In this document: positions 43,706 through 53,075 of the stretch, in pieces
Layout: the number at the start of each line of letters is the position of its first letter
Position numbering within the stretch: the first letter of the stretch is position 1
NCBI RefSeq assembly: GCF_007874125.1
Contig: NZ_CP040128.1
Location: 2,728,001-2,792,000 of the forward strand
Direction: 5' to 3'
Length of the DNA: 64,000 nt
Source of the DNA: Noviherbaspirillum sp. UKPF54
GTDB lineage: Bacteria; Pseudomonadota; Gammaproteobacteria; Burkholderiales; Burkholderiaceae_D
Program-made: the position numbers and the translations under genes
Notes under the pieces: generated by a model
What the model was told of the DNA's origin: nothing
The model's database searches: none
What the model saw: the letters and a program-made list of their open reading frames with translations, nothing else

Positions 43706-44263
43706 ATGAACGAGAACAGCAAGCAATCGCTACGCCTTTTCTATGCGTTGTGGCCGGACGACCTGACACGCGGTGAACTCGTGCGGCTGCAACAAGTGCT
43801 ACAGGGGCGCAAAATCCCGTACGGCAACCTACATATCACGCTGGCGTTTCTCGGCCAGCAGCCTGCCGAGCAGATTCCCGCACTGAAGGACATCCTCATG
43901 CACTTGCCGGGCGCATCGATGACTTTGACGCTCGACCGGATCGGCTACTTCGGCAGGAACCGGATTGCGTGGGCCGGCATGCACGAGATGCCCTCCGCGC
44001 TCGCCGGCCTGCAGCAACAGCTTGCGCTCGCCCTCGCGCAGCACGGCGTCGCCTTTGACAGCCAATTCAAGTTCAAGCCGCACATCACGCTGGCGCGCGA
44101 CGCGGCGCCGCCGCCGGATACGGCCTTTACGCCTATCGCCTGGAAAGCTGACCAGGTCGCCCTGGTGCAATCGGTGATGAAGCCGGAAGGTTCATCCTAT
44201 CAGGTGCTGGCGTCGCGCCGGATCGATAGCGAAGTATGGATGCCGGGCGACGCCGGCAATTAA
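43706..44263 (+). CDS. thpR: RNA 2',3'-cyclic phosphodiesterase (2'-5' RNA ligase family)
   Basis: 185 residues from ATG 43706. Two HxTx motifs, NLHITLAFLG and KPHITLARD, define the 2H phosphoesterase fold. ThpR opens 2',3'-cyclic RNA ends and can join tRNA halves through 2'-5' bonds in vitro. The 36 codons in frame upstream overlap the phosphoesterase gene and are not needed. Confidence 0.92.
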   Translation: MNENSKQSLRLFYALWPDDLTRGELVRLQQVLQGRKIPYGNLHITLAFLGQQPAEQIPALKDILMHLPGASMTLTLDRIGYFGRNRIAWAGMHEMPSALAGLQQQLALALAQHGVAFDSQFKFKPHITLARDAAPPPDTAFTPIAWKADQVALVQSVMKPEGSSYQVLASRRIDSEVWMPGDAGN

Positions 44264-44268
44264 TCCGG

Positions 44269-45141
44269 TTAAGCCTGTTCGAGAGCGGGTTCGGCCGCGC
44301 TCCGGGCAGTATCTTTCGCGCCGGCCTGAGCCAGCTTGCGCAAGACATGCGCTGCCGCGACCAGGCCGAAGCTGGCGGTCACGACCATCGCCGAACCGAA
44401 TCCTGCGCAGTTCAATCCGGTTACGCCACCCGCCTGGTCGCCGCCAGTCTCGCACGACTGCGTCTCGGGAAAGCGTAGCGGTTCGGTGGAAAACACTGCA
44501 TCGATGCCGAACTTGTTCTTGCTCCCGCGCGGAAAACCATGAGAGGCGCGCAAGCGCTTGCGCACCTTGGCCAGCAGCGGTTCTTGTTCGGTGCGCGACA
44601 GGTCGCGGATCTCGATCCTGGTCGGATCGACTTGCCCGCCGGCGCCGCCTATCGTTATCAATGGAATCGCATGCATGCGGCAATAAGCGATCAGGGCCGT
44701 CTTGGCGCGCACATTGTCGATGGCGTCGATCACATAGTCATAACGGCCGACGCCGATCATCTGGTCGAGATTGTCTTCCGAGATGAAGTCCTCGACCTCG
44801 GTCACCTCGCAGTACGGATTGATTTGCGCGATGCGCGCGGCCAGCGCCGTGACCTTGGCCATGCCCAGCGTATCGGTGAGCGCGTGGATCTGGCGGTTCA
44901 CGTTCGACTCCGCCACGTTGTCGAGATCGATCATCGTCACCCGGCCGATCGCGCTGCGCGCCAGCGCTTCGACCACCCAGGAGCCTACGCCGCCGACGCC
45001 GATCACGCATACATGCGCGGAGCGAAAACGGTCGAGCGCGGCCGCGCCATACAGCCTTGCAATTCCGCCAAAGCGCCGATCGAAATCGATATCGTTGGCA
45101 GAAGGATCAGAAACTGGAGGAAGGGAAATAATTGCGTTCAT
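44269..45141 (-). CDS. tcdA: tRNA threonylcarbamoyladenosine dehydratase
   Basis: This 290-residue ThiF/E1-like enzyme cyclises t6A37 to ct6A in tRNA. It has an ATP-binding motif, VIGVGGVGSWVVEALARSAIGRVTMIDLD, and NVNRQIHAL close by. It lacks MoeB-type zinc cysteine pairs, and it is longer at the C-terminus than plain MoeB. It is divergent from the MFS gene by only 12 bases. Confidence 0.88.
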   Translation of the reverse strand: MNAIISLPPVSDPSANDIDFDRRFGGIARLYGAAALDRFRSAHVCVIGVGGVGSWVVEALARSAIGRVTMIDLDNVAESNVNRQIHALTDTLGMAKVTALAARIAQINPYCEVTEVEDFISEDNLDQMIGVGRYDYVIDAIDNVRAKTALIAYCRMHAIPLITIGGAGGQVDPTRIEIRDLSRTEQEPLLAKVRKRLRASHGFPRGSKNKFGIDAVFSTEPLRFPETQSCETGGDQAGGVTGLNCAGFGSAMVVTASFGLVAAAHVLRKLAQAGAKDTARSAAEPALEQA

Positions 45142-45153
45142 TTCGCCATTTTA

Positions 45154-46395
45154 ATGGAGAGCAAGCCGCGATATTTTCTCTTAGAATGTTTTTGTCGCGA
45201 ATCTTTTCTCCCGCTTTTCCGCCGCGCCCTTCCCAGCCTTGCCGTGTTCCCTTCCGCGCCCCTGCTTCAGTTAATCTTCATATCACTATTGGCGCACAGC
45301 GCCTTGGCCGGCGCGCGCGTCACGACCTCGCTGTATGCCCTTTCGCTACACGCGTCCGAATTCACCATCGGTACGCTAATTGCGCTGTTCGCCCTGTTTC
45401 CGATGCTGCTGGCGGTCTCTGCCGGACGCGCCATCGATCGCATCGGCATCGTGCGTCCGATGCTGGCTGGCTGCGCGGCGATTGCCGCCGGCTGCGCACT
45501 GCCAGGCTTCGTGAGCGGCTTGCCAGTCCTGTACCTGGCCACGATCCTGATCGGTACCGGATTCATGGTGGTGCAAGTGGCGGCCCAACATACGGTTGGC
45601 GCCATCAGCGCGGCAGAGCGGCGCGCGTCCAACTTCAGCTGGCTTGCGCTCGGTTTTTCCATATCCGGTTTCTGCGGGCCCGTCATGGCCGGATTCCTGA
45701 TTGACCACGCGCGCCATGATGTTGCCTATCTGGCCTTTTGCATGATCGCCCTCAGTGCGCTGTCATTAACTGCTTGTGGAAGGCTACGGCAGGTTCGGCC
45801 CGCCGCACAGGAAAAGGAAGCGTGCGCCGGCGGCGCAATGCAACTGCTGCGCGACAGGGAGTTGCGGCGCATTTATATTGTCGGCACCCTGCTTGCATCG
45901 GCCTGGGATCTGTTTACCTTCGTGCTGCCGATTCATGGCGCGCATCTCGGATTTTCCGCCTCGACGATCGGCATCATTCTCGGCAGTTTCTCCGCCGCGA
46001 CCTTCCTGGTGCGCCTGGGAATGCCGTGGATCGCGCGCCATTACAGCGAATGGCATGTCCTGACAGCGGCGCTGATACTGGCTGTGGTGTGCTATGCGCT
46101 GTTTCCGCTGACAGGGCGACCGGCATCGATGATGGCAGTCGCCGCCATGCTGGGTGCGGCGGTCGGATCAAGCCAGCCAAACATGCTGGCGCTTTTGCAC
46201 CATGCCGCCCCCTCCGGGCGCGGCGCCGAAGCTGTCGGCGTGCGCATCACCATCGGCAATGCCTGCCAGGTCATCCTGCCGCTTGCGTTCGGCGGTGCCG
46301 GAGCGGCATTGGGCTTGCCGGCGGTTTTCTGGGCAATGAGCGCGATGATCGGTGCCGGCGTACCTGCCGCATGGCATCAGGCATTTCGCAAATAA
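45154..46395 (+). CDS. MFS transporter
   Basis: About 413 residues and roughly 12 hydrophobic segments, for example LLQLIFISLLAHSALAGARV, LYLATILIGTGFMVVQVAAQ and AAMLGAAVGSSQPNMLALLHHAAP. AGRAIDRIGIVRPM after helix two is the MFS motif-A loop. The ATG at 45154 is only 12 bases from tcdA; GTG 45244 just before helix one is a likely alternative. The substrate is unknown. pdxH follows at 186 bases. Confidence 0.85.
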   Translation: MESKPRYFLLECFCRESFLPLFRRALPSLAVFPSAPLLQLIFISLLAHSALAGARVTTSLYALSLHASEFTIGTLIALFALFPMLLAVSAGRAIDRIGIVRPMLAGCAAIAAGCALPGFVSGLPVLYLATILIGTGFMVVQVAAQHTVGAISAAERRASNFSWLALGFSISGFCGPVMAGFLIDHARHDVAYLAFCMIALSALSLTACGRLRQVRPAAQEKEACAGGAMQLLRDRELRRIYIVGTLLASAWDLFTFVLPIHGAHLGFSASTIGIILGSFSAATFLVRLGMPWIARHYSEWHVLTAALILAVVCYALFPLTGRPASMMAVAAMLGAAVGSSQPNMLALLHHAAPSGRGAEAVGVRITIGNACQVILPLAFGGAGAALGLPAVFWAMSAMIGAGVPAAWHQAFRK

Positions 46396-46581
46396 CCATC
46401 AGCCGCCCAAAAATTGATTCAAGACAAGGCGCCCGAAATGCGTGGTGCAGTATTTTTAGCCTGCCGCAAAACGCCTCGCAATACGAAAAACATTGCGCCA
46501 ATTGCAATTCCGCATATCGGTGATAATACTGATTACAGCAGCACCGATGCGCCGCACCACTCACCCATAACAGGAATCCAG

Positions 46582-47220
46582 ATGTCGTCGATAGCCGATT
46601 TACGCAAAGAATACAGCCGTGCCAGCCTGTCCGAAGACGAGGTTCTGCCGAACCCGATCGACCAGTTTTCCAAATGGCTGGGCGAAGCGATCCTGGCGAA
46701 AGTGCCGGAAGCGAACGCCATGACCGTATCGACCGTCGGCGCCGGCAATCGCCCGTCTTCGCGCATTCTGTTGATCAAGGATGTTGATCAGCGTGGATTC
46801 ACGTGGTTTACGAACTACGAGAGCCGCAAGGGACATGAGTTAGCGCAAAATCCTTACGCGGCTCTGCTGTTTTACTGGATCGAGCTGGAGCGACAAGTAC
46901 GCATCGAAGGCCGGATCGAACGCATCTCCGATGCCGAGAACGATGCCTATTTCCAGAGCCGCCCGTTGAAAAGCCGCCTCGGCGCCATCGCATCGGCGCA
47001 AAGCCGCCCGGTTGCAAGCCGTGCCGAGCTGGAAGCAAGGGTCGCGGAAGTGGAACAACAATATGGCGAACATCCGGTCCGCCCCGCGCACTGGGGCGGC
47101 TACCGGCTGACGCCGGATTACATCGAATTCTGGCAAGGCCGCCCGTCGCGCCTGCACGATCGCATCGCGTACACCTTGCAGGCGGACGGCAGCTGGAAAC
47201 GGCAAAGGCTGCAACCGTAA
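46582..47220 (+). CDS. pdxH: Pyridoxamine 5'-phosphate oxidase
   Basis: 212 residues from ATG 46582 ([20 protein letters not shown]). The FMN-dependent enzyme makes [32 protein letters not shown] and the C-terminal RLHDRIAYT are family signatures. AGGAATCCAG precedes the start. The 56 codons in frame upstream are not family-like. Confidence 0.95.
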   Translation: MSSIADLRKEYSRASLSEDEVLPNPIDQFSKWLGEAILAKVPEANAMTVSTVGAGNRPSSRILLIKDVDQRGFTWFTNYESRKGHELAQNPYAALLFYWIELERQVRIEGRIERISDAENDAYFQSRPLKSRLGAIASAQSRPVASRAELEARVAEVEQQYGEHPVRPAHWGGYRLTPDYIEFWQGRPSRLHDRIAYTLQADGSWKRQRLQP

Positions 47221-47325
47221 GGAATTTTTGTCCCCGCAGCCAAGCGATACATTACCCGATCCGGGCGCGTCATCCGGCGCACCCAGGCTCAATGGCGAAT
47301 CCAACGGCTTTACGGAGGACATGTC

Positions 47326-48534
47326 ATGTTCTGGGAAAAGAAGCTTGGAAGCTGGGTTGAGCGCATACGCGACCGCGCTGCGCTGCCGTTGCGGCTGGAA
47401 CTATGGAACGGGCAGCAACTCGATTTCGGCCAATATCCCGCGCCTCATGTCACCGTCAGAGTACCGCACGCCTCGGCGCTCAGTTACCTGCTGACGCCCT
47501 CCCTCTTCAACCTCGGCACCGCCTACGTGGAAGGCAAAATCGACATCGAAGGCCGCGCCAATGAAATCATTTCCGTCGGTAATGCGCTTGCACGGTATAC
47601 CCTGAAGCAGGAAGGCAAGTTCGGCCGCATCGTCCGCTCCTTCCATCACTCCAAAAAAATGGACGAGGAAGCGATTCGCTACCACTACGACGTATCGAAC
47701 GACTTCTACAGCATGTGGCTGGACAAGAACATGGTGTATTCATGCGCCTACTTCGAGAATGAAGAGGAGGACCTCGACACGGCGCAGCTGAAAAAGATCG
47801 ACCATATCTTGACCAAGATCCGGCTGCGGCCCGGCCAGAGCCTGCTCGACATCGGCTGCGGCTGGGGCGCCTTGATCATACGCGCAGCGCAAAAGTACGG
47901 TGCCAGATGCGTCGGCATCACCCTGTCGCAAAATCAGTTCGACCTCGCCACGGAACGCATTGCGCGCGCGGGCCTAGAGGAGCGCGTCGAAATCCGGCTG
48001 CAAGACTATCGCGATATCGGCGGCACCTTCGACCGCATCACCAGCGTCGGCATGTTCGAGCATGTCGGCGCCGCAAACCTGCCGCTCTACTTCTCGCGGA
48101 TCCGCGAACTGTTGGCGGACGACGGCGTGGCGATGAATCACGGCATTACGACTACCGATCCGAGCGACGGCGAAACCGCCTACGGCGGCGGCGAGTTCAT
48201 CGCAAAATATGTATTTCCCCAAGGCGAGCTGCATCACATCGGCACGGTGTTGCGCACCATGCAGGAAGGCGGGCTGGAAGCGCTGGACGTGGAAAACCTG
48301 CGTCGCCACTACGCCAAAACCTGCGGCATCTGGGCCGACAACTTCGAATCGAACGCGGAACGCATCAAGCGGCTGGTCGATGAAAAGCGCTTCCGGATCT
48401 GGCGCGTCTATCTTGCCGGCTGCGCCTATGCATTCATGCAGGACTGGATCTCGCTCTACCAGATCGTCTGCACCAAGGCCGGGCGCGACGCATCGACCCT
48501 GCCATGGTCGCGGCGGTACATGTACCAGGCGTGA
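47326..48534 (+). CDS. cfa: Cyclopropane-fatty-acyl-phospholipid synthase
   Basis: This 402-residue enzyme transfers a methylene from SAM to membrane unsaturated fatty acids. YHYDVSNDFYSMWLDKNMVYSCAYF and LLDIGCGWGALIIRAA are the signature segments. ITSVGMFEHVGAANLP completes the SAM site. It follows pdxH by about 105 bases. Cyclopropane lipids protect against acid and stress. Confidence 0.93.
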   Translation: MFWEKKLGSWVERIRDRAALPLRLELWNGQQLDFGQYPAPHVTVRVPHASALSYLLTPSLFNLGTAYVEGKIDIEGRANEIISVGNALARYTLKQEGKFGRIVRSFHHSKKMDEEAIRYHYDVSNDFYSMWLDKNMVYSCAYFENEEEDLDTAQLKKIDHILTKIRLRPGQSLLDIGCGWGALIIRAAQKYGARCVGITLSQNQFDLATERIARAGLEERVEIRLQDYRDIGGTFDRITSVGMFEHVGAANLPLYFSRIRELLADDGVAMNHGITTTDPSDGETAYGGGEFIAKYVFPQGELHHIGTVLRTMQEGGLEALDVENLRRHYAKTCGIWADNFESNAERIKRLVDEKRFRIWRVYLAGCAYAFMQDWISLYQIVCTKAGRDASTLPWSRRYMYQA

Positions 48535-48550
48535 GCAAGCCGTAGCGGCT

Positions 48551-48955
48551 TTACTTCAGCTGTATCCTTGCCGCGTACTCCAGCAATTTTTCCATGCCGG
48601 GGTCCTTGCGCGGCCAGATCAGTTCGACGCCGTCGTTGCTGTAACGCGGCAGCACATGCAGGTGCAGATGCGGCACGGTTTGCCATCCTGCCGGCTTGTT
48701 GGACTGCAGGATGGTGATCCCCTCCGGCTCGAACGCTTGCTGGACGGCCTTTGCAATCCTGTTTGCGGCGCGCATCATCGCCGCCGCCGATTCTTCGTCG
48801 GCATCCATCAGCGTTTCGTAAGGCGTTTTCGTCACGACCAGCACGTGGCCCGGATTGACCTGCCCGGCATCCATGAAGGCGAAGACCAGGTCATCCTCGT
48901 ACACCTTGGCGCACGGGAGCTCGCCGTCGATGATTTTTGTGAAGACGGTAGTCAT
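48551..48955 (-). CDS. HIT family nucleotide-binding protein
   Basis: This 134-residue HIT protein has TKIIDGELPCAKVYEDDLVFAF at the start and the histidine triad in VPHLHLHVLPRY. Family members hydrolyse dinucleotide polyphosphates or nucleoside phosphoramidates. It could be HinT-like; the exact substrate is not set. It lies 10 bases after msrA on the same strand. Confidence 0.92.
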   Translation of the reverse strand: MTTVFTKIIDGELPCAKVYEDDLVFAFMDAGQVNPGHVLVVTKTPYETLMDADEESAAAMMRAANRIAKAVQQAFEPEGITILQSNKPAGWQTVPHLHLHVLPRYSNDGVELIWPRKDPGMEKLLEYAARIQLK

Positions 48956-48964
48956 GGCAATCCC

Positions 48965-49501
48965 TTATTCCGGAGCATTGAGCCTGTCGGCGAAAACCTT
49001 GCGGAATTTCGCCACCTTCGGCGCCACCACAAAGGCGCAATAGCCCTGCAGCGGATGCTGCCGAAAATAGTTCTGGTGATAATCCTCGGCCTTGAAGTAT
49101 TCCTGCGCACGGCTGAGTTCGGTCACGATGGGCGCATCCCAGACATGGGCCATCGCAGCAATCACCTGCCTGGCGATCTCATGCTGTTCGGGCGTGTGAT
49201 AGAAGATGACGGAGCGGTATTGGGTGCCGACGTCGTTGCCTTGCCGGTTGGGCGTGGTGGGATCGTGTATGGTGAAAAAAATTTCGAGTATGTCGCGGTA
49301 GCTGACCAACTCGGGATTGAAAGTCACCCGCACCACTTCCGCGTGGCCGGTCGCGCCCTCGCACACCTGCTCATAGGTCGGATCCGGAACATGTCCGCCG
49401 GCATACCCGGATTCCACCTGCAGCACGCCCTTCAATTCCTGGTAGACAGCTTCCAGGCACCAGAAGCACCCGCCGCCCAGTGTCGCTGTTTCGGTCGCCA
49501 T
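48965..49501 (-). CDS. msrA: Peptide-methionine (S)-S-oxide reductase
   Basis: 178 residues from ATG 49501. The active Cys lies in ATLGGGCFWCLEAVYQELKG. YEQVCEGATGHAEVVRVTF and FFTIHDPTTPNRQGNDVGTQYRS follow. It repairs oxidised methionine. It precedes the HIT gene, and the two share a transcript. Confidence 0.95.
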   Translation of the reverse strand: MATETATLGGGCFWCLEAVYQELKGVLQVESGYAGGHVPDPTYEQVCEGATGHAEVVRVTFNPELVSYRDILEIFFTIHDPTTPNRQGNDVGTQYRSVIFYHTPEQHEIARQVIAAMAHVWDAPIVTELSRAQEYFKAEDYHQNYFRQHPLQGYCAFVVAPKVAKFRKVFADRLNAPE

Positions 49502-49730
49502 GATCCACTCCGTTTGTTCCTTCACTATGACTTTAGCGCAAACACATGAAACTGCCTATCGGATTCCCTGACATATCGATAATCTGCCGCGCTCCGCGCC
49601 ATCCGCAACAAGGGAACGATCCATTCTTCACCAGGCCGTCAGCGAGTTGCCGGAATTTTAATGACGCGCGCCCCGTCGACACCCTCGTGTATCATTTTTG
49701 CCAAATTCCCAATCAAGTAGAGACGCCTCC

Positions 49731-50498
49731 ATGCTGCAAGCGACCGCCCTCGTCGATTCCCTCAAGCGCGAACTGAAGGCGCGCGGCATCACCTATGCCG
49801 AGCTGGCCGCGCGCATCGGCATGTCGGAGGCCAGCGTCAAGCGCATGTTCTCGCAAAAAAATTTCACGCTGCAGCGCCTGGATGAAATACTGAATGCGAC
49901 CGAGATCGATTTCCGCGACATCGCGCTGATCGCACACGACGAGTCTCGACTGATTTCCGAACTGAGCTATGCGCAGGAAAAGGAAATCATCGGCGACACC
50001 AAGCTTTTTCTGATCGCCGTCTCCGTCCTGAACCATCTCACCGTGGATCAGATCGTGCAGACCTATCAGGTCACCGAAGCGGAAGTCGTGAAATTCCTGG
50101 TGCGACTGGACAAGATCGGATTTATCGAACTGATGCCGAACAACCGGGTGAAGCTTCTTGTGTCGCGCACGTTCCGCTGGATTCCCAATGGCCCGATCCA
50201 GAATCATTTCCGTGAGCAAGCGTACAGCGATTACCTGGAATCGAAATTCGACGGCGAGAACGAATTGCTGCGACTGGTAAACGTCATGTTGTCGAAGCAA
50301 TCGATCGCCGCGCTGCTGAATCGCTTCACGCAAGTCGCGCGCGAATTCTCGCAGCAGCACCAGGAAGATGCGAAACTGCCCTACGAGGACCGCTATTCGA
50401 TCAGCTTCATGCTGGCCGCACGGCCGTGGATGCCGACGGGGTTCAAGGAATTGCTGCGGCCGCAGCAGGCCGGACCGAAGCTGGTGCGGCACAAATAA
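49731..50498 (+). CDS. HTH-type transcriptional regulator
   Basis: 255 residues from ATG 49731. An XRE-type helix-turn-helix fills the N-terminus: LARGITYAELAARI-like residues, then MSEASVKRMFSQKNFTLQRLDEIL. The rest (about 190 residues) is helical and likely holds a dimer or ligand domain. It is not a named family. It sits alone before a flavin reductase and the glutaryl-CoA dehydrogenase, and may regulate them. Confidence 0.8.
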   Translation: MLQATALVDSLKRELKARGITYAELAARIGMSEASVKRMFSQKNFTLQRLDEILNATEIDFRDIALIAHDESRLISELSYAQEKEIIGDTKLFLIAVSVLNHLTVDQIVQTYQVTEAEVVKFLVRLDKIGFIELMPNNRVKLLVSRTFRWIPNGPIQNHFREQAYSDYLESKFDGENELLRLVNVMLSKQSIAALLNRFTQVAREFSQQHQEDAKLPYEDRYSISFMLAARPWMPTGFKELLRPQQAGPKLVRHK

Positions 50499-50576
50499 GC
50501 ACGGCATCGCTGCCGGGACGGCGCCAACCGTAACAACGTCTTTTTGGCATAATGACCAAAATTTCATGGAAATCAG

Positions 50577-51137
50577 ATGTCAAAACGGCCTTCCGGCGCG
50601 GTGCCGCCCGAATTCGACTCGCGCCACTTCCGCCAGGCGTTGTCGCAATTTGCCACCGGCGTCACGATCATTACCACGCGCCTGCCTGACGGCACCTTCC
50701 TGGGACTGACCGCGAGCTCCTTCAATTCCGTGTCGCTCGACCCGCCGCTGGTGTTATGGAGCCTGGCGCAAACGGCAAACAGCCTTCCAGTTTTTACCGG
50801 CAATTCGCACTACGTCATCAACATCCTCGCCGGCGACCAGGTCGCCCTCGCGCAGCGATTCTCCATGCGCATCGAGAACCGCTTCGAAGGCGTCGATTTC
50901 GATCTCTCGCATACCGGCCTGCCGATCCTCAAAGGCGTCTCCGCCTGGTTCGAATGCCATAACCGCAGCCGCTACCCCGAGGGCGATCACGTGATTTTCG
51001 TCGGCGAGGTGGAGCGCTGCGACGTCTCGCCCAAACCGGCATTGGTGTTCCATGGCGGCGAGTTCGCATCGACCCAGCCCTTGCACAGGCGCACCGGAAA
51101 AAGTCTTCCTCAACACAAATCCAAGGACCCACGATGA
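50577..51137 (+). CDS. Flavin reductase-domain protein
   Basis: This 186-residue FMN-binding split-barrel protein has [36 protein letters not shown], the family's hallmark stretch, and [15 protein letters not shown] near the end. Such proteins supply reduced flavin to monooxygenases. The stop overlaps the acyl-CoA dehydrogenase ATG by four bases, so the two are coupled. That suggests a shared acyl-CoA or aromatic degradation route. Confidence 0.85.
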   Translation: MSKRPSGAVPPEFDSRHFRQALSQFATGVTIITTRLPDGTFLGLTASSFNSVSLDPPLVLWSLAQTANSLPVFTGNSHYVINILAGDQVALAQRFSMRIENRFEGVDFDLSHTGLPILKGVSAWFECHNRSRYPEGDHVIFVGEVERCDVSPKPALVFHGGEFASTQPLHRRTGKSLPQHKSKDPR

Positions 51138-52321
51138 CTTCGCCACAATCCAAAGCACGGTTCCACTGGGACGACCCGCTGCTGCTCAATGAACAGCTGA
51201 CGAACGACGAGCGCATGGTGCGCGACGCGGCCAACGCCTACTGCCAGGACAAGCTGGCCCCGCGCGTGCTGGAAGCCTTCCGCCACGAAAAAACCGATCC
51301 CGCCATCTTCCGCGAAATGGGCGAACTGGGCTTGCTCGGCCCCACCATCCCGGAACAGTATGGCGGCCCCGGCCTGAACTATGTCAGCTACGGCTTGATC
51401 GCGCGCGAAGTCGAGCGCGTCGATTCCGGCTACCGCTCGATGATGAGCGTGCAGTCGTCACTGGTGATGGTGCCGATCTTTGAATTCGGCAATGAAGCGA
51501 CAAAACAGAAATACCTGCCCAGGCTGGCCACCGGCGAATGGATCGGCTGCTTCGGCCTGACCGAGCCGAACCATGGTTCCGACCCGGGCAGCATGATCAC
51601 GCGCGCGAAGAAAGTGCCGGGCGGCTTTTCGCTTACCGGCAGCAAGATGTGGATTTCCAATTCGCCGATCGCCGACGTGTTCGTGGTGTGGGCGAAAGAC
51701 GACGAGGGACAGATCCGCGGCTTCGTGCTGGAAAAGGGCTGGAAGGGCTTGTCGGCCCCGGCGATCCACGGCAAGGTCGGCTTGCGCGCCTCGATTACCG
51801 GCGAGATCGTGATGGACGAGGTGTTTTGCCCGGAAGAGAACGCCTTCCCCGAGGTGCGCGGCTTGAAGGGGCCGTTCACCTGCCTGAATTCGGCACGGTA
51901 CGGCATTGCCTGGGGCGCGCTGGGCGCGGCCGAGGATTGCTGGCATCGTGCCCGCCAGTATGTGCTGGATCGCAAGCAGTTCGGCAAGCCGCTGGCGGCG
52001 AATCAACTGATCCAGAAGAAGCTGGCCGACATGCAGACTGAAATCACGCTCGGCCTGCAAGGCTGCCTGCGCCTGGGCCGCATGAAGGATGAAGGCACGG
52101 CATCGGTGGAAATCACTTCGATCATGAAGCGCAATTCGTGCGGCAAGTCGCTCGACATCGCCCGCCTGGCGCGCGACATGCTGGGCGGGAATGGCATTTC
52201 GGACGAGTTCGGCGTGGCGCGCCATCTGGTGAACCTGGAAGTGGTCAACACCTATGAAGGCACGCACGACATTCACGCGTTGATTCTGGGCCGCGCGCAG
52301 ACGGGCATCGCCGCATTCTGA
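51134..52321 (+). CDS. gcdH: Glutaryl-CoA dehydrogenase
   Basis: This 395-residue FAD acyl-CoA dehydrogenase converts glutaryl-CoA to crotonyl-CoA and CO2 in lysine and tryptophan breakdown. [16 protein letters not shown] is the substrate/FAD site, and the catalytic Glu lies in [20 protein letters not shown], a GcdH-specific signature. A strong terminator follows. An acyl-CoA dehydrogenase of other specificity is less likely. Confidence 0.92.
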   Translation: MTSPQSKARFHWDDPLLLNEQLTNDERMVRDAANAYCQDKLAPRVLEAFRHEKTDPAIFREMGELGLLGPTIPEQYGGPGLNYVSYGLIAREVERVDSGYRSMMSVQSSLVMVPIFEFGNEATKQKYLPRLATGEWIGCFGLTEPNHGSDPGSMITRAKKVPGGFSLTGSKMWISNSPIADVFVVWAKDDEGQIRGFVLEKGWKGLSAPAIHGKVGLRASITGEIVMDEVFCPEENAFPEVRGLKGPFTCLNSARYGIAWGALGAAEDCWHRARQYVLDRKQFGKPLAANQLIQKKLADMQTEITLGLQGCLRLGRMKDEGTASVEITSIMKRNSCGKSLDIARLARDMLGGNGISDEFGVARHLVNLEVVNTYEGTHDIHALILGRAQTGIAAF

Positions 52322-52341
52322 CGCCCGTTTCCGCATCAAAG

Positions 52342-52374
52342 AAAAAGCCGGCAAATCGCTTTGCCGGCTTTTTT
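52342..52374. terminator. Bidirectional terminator between gcdH and ompW
   Basis: A perfect inverted repeat, AAAGCCGGCAAA (52344-52355) with TTTGCCGGCTTT (52360-52371), has a TCGC loop. It is flanked by A runs on the left and T runs on the right, so it can stop transcription from both gcdH and the convergent OmpW gene. Confidence 0.9.
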
Positions 52375-52388
52375 ATTTTCACACTTCC

Positions 52389-53060
52389 TCAGAAGCCGTA
52401 GGCCAAACCCAGGGTATAGACGACAGGCCGGAAATCGATGGTCGTCTTGCGCTCGATGCTCCCGGTGGTGGCGGTCATGTCGCTTTTTACCTTTGCCGTC
52501 GCAACCGAGCCGACCAGCGACCATCGATCGCCCAGCTTATAACTGGCACCGACCTGCGCGGCCCAGCCAAAGGAATCGGACAGCTCGATTTTCGTCGGGC
52601 CGCCGCTGGAAAGTTGGCCGGAGCTGGTCGATTGGGCATCGAAGAAATGCGTGTAATTCATGCCGACGCCGACGAAGGGCCGGAACTTGTTCTGCGGAGC
52701 CCCGAAGTTATAGTTCAAAAAGACCGTAGGTGCCGCTTGCTTGACCTGTGCAATGACACCGAACGGCGCGAGCAAGCCGGTGCCCTTTACATCATGGCGT
52801 GGCGGCAACCCCAATACCACGTCGATATCGAAATGTTCATCCAGCTTGCGCGTGTAACCGAGGAGTAGGGTTGTGGCATCGCCCACGGTGACGCCCGCCG
52901 GCTGCGGTGTCAGGAAGGTGGGCCCGTTGGTGCTCAGGTTGGGCGAATCGGAATGGATCGTCAGATCGATGAGACCGGCGCGAACGCTGTTTTGCTGGCC
53001 ATATGCGGACATCGATGCGATGCCGATCAGGGCGCAGATGGTGAACTGAGTGATTTTCAT
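52389..53060 (-). CDS. OmpW family outer-membrane protein
   Basis: This 223-residue protein has a signal peptide (ITQFTICALIGIASMSAYG). Its beta-strand-rich sequence ends in Phe (TLGLAYGF), the outer-membrane insertion signal. GATTLLLGYTRKLDEHFDIDVVLGLP and NYNFGAPQNKFRPFVGVGMNYTHFF match OmpW. OmpW forms small hydrophobic-compound channels. It follows the lipase-like gene by 15 bases and may be co-transcribed with it. Confidence 0.88.
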   Translation of the reverse strand: MKITQFTICALIGIASMSAYGQQNSVRAGLIDLTIHSDSPNLSTNGPTFLTPQPAGVTVGDATTLLLGYTRKLDEHFDIDVVLGLPPRHDVKGTGLLAPFGVIAQVKQAAPTVFLNYNFGAPQNKFRPFVGVGMNYTHFFDAQSTSSGQLSSGGPTKIELSDSFGWAAQVGASYKLGDRWSLVGSVATAKVKSDMTATTGSIERKTTIDFRPVVYTLGLAYGF

Positions 53061-53075
53061 GGTGCGGTCTCCCGG

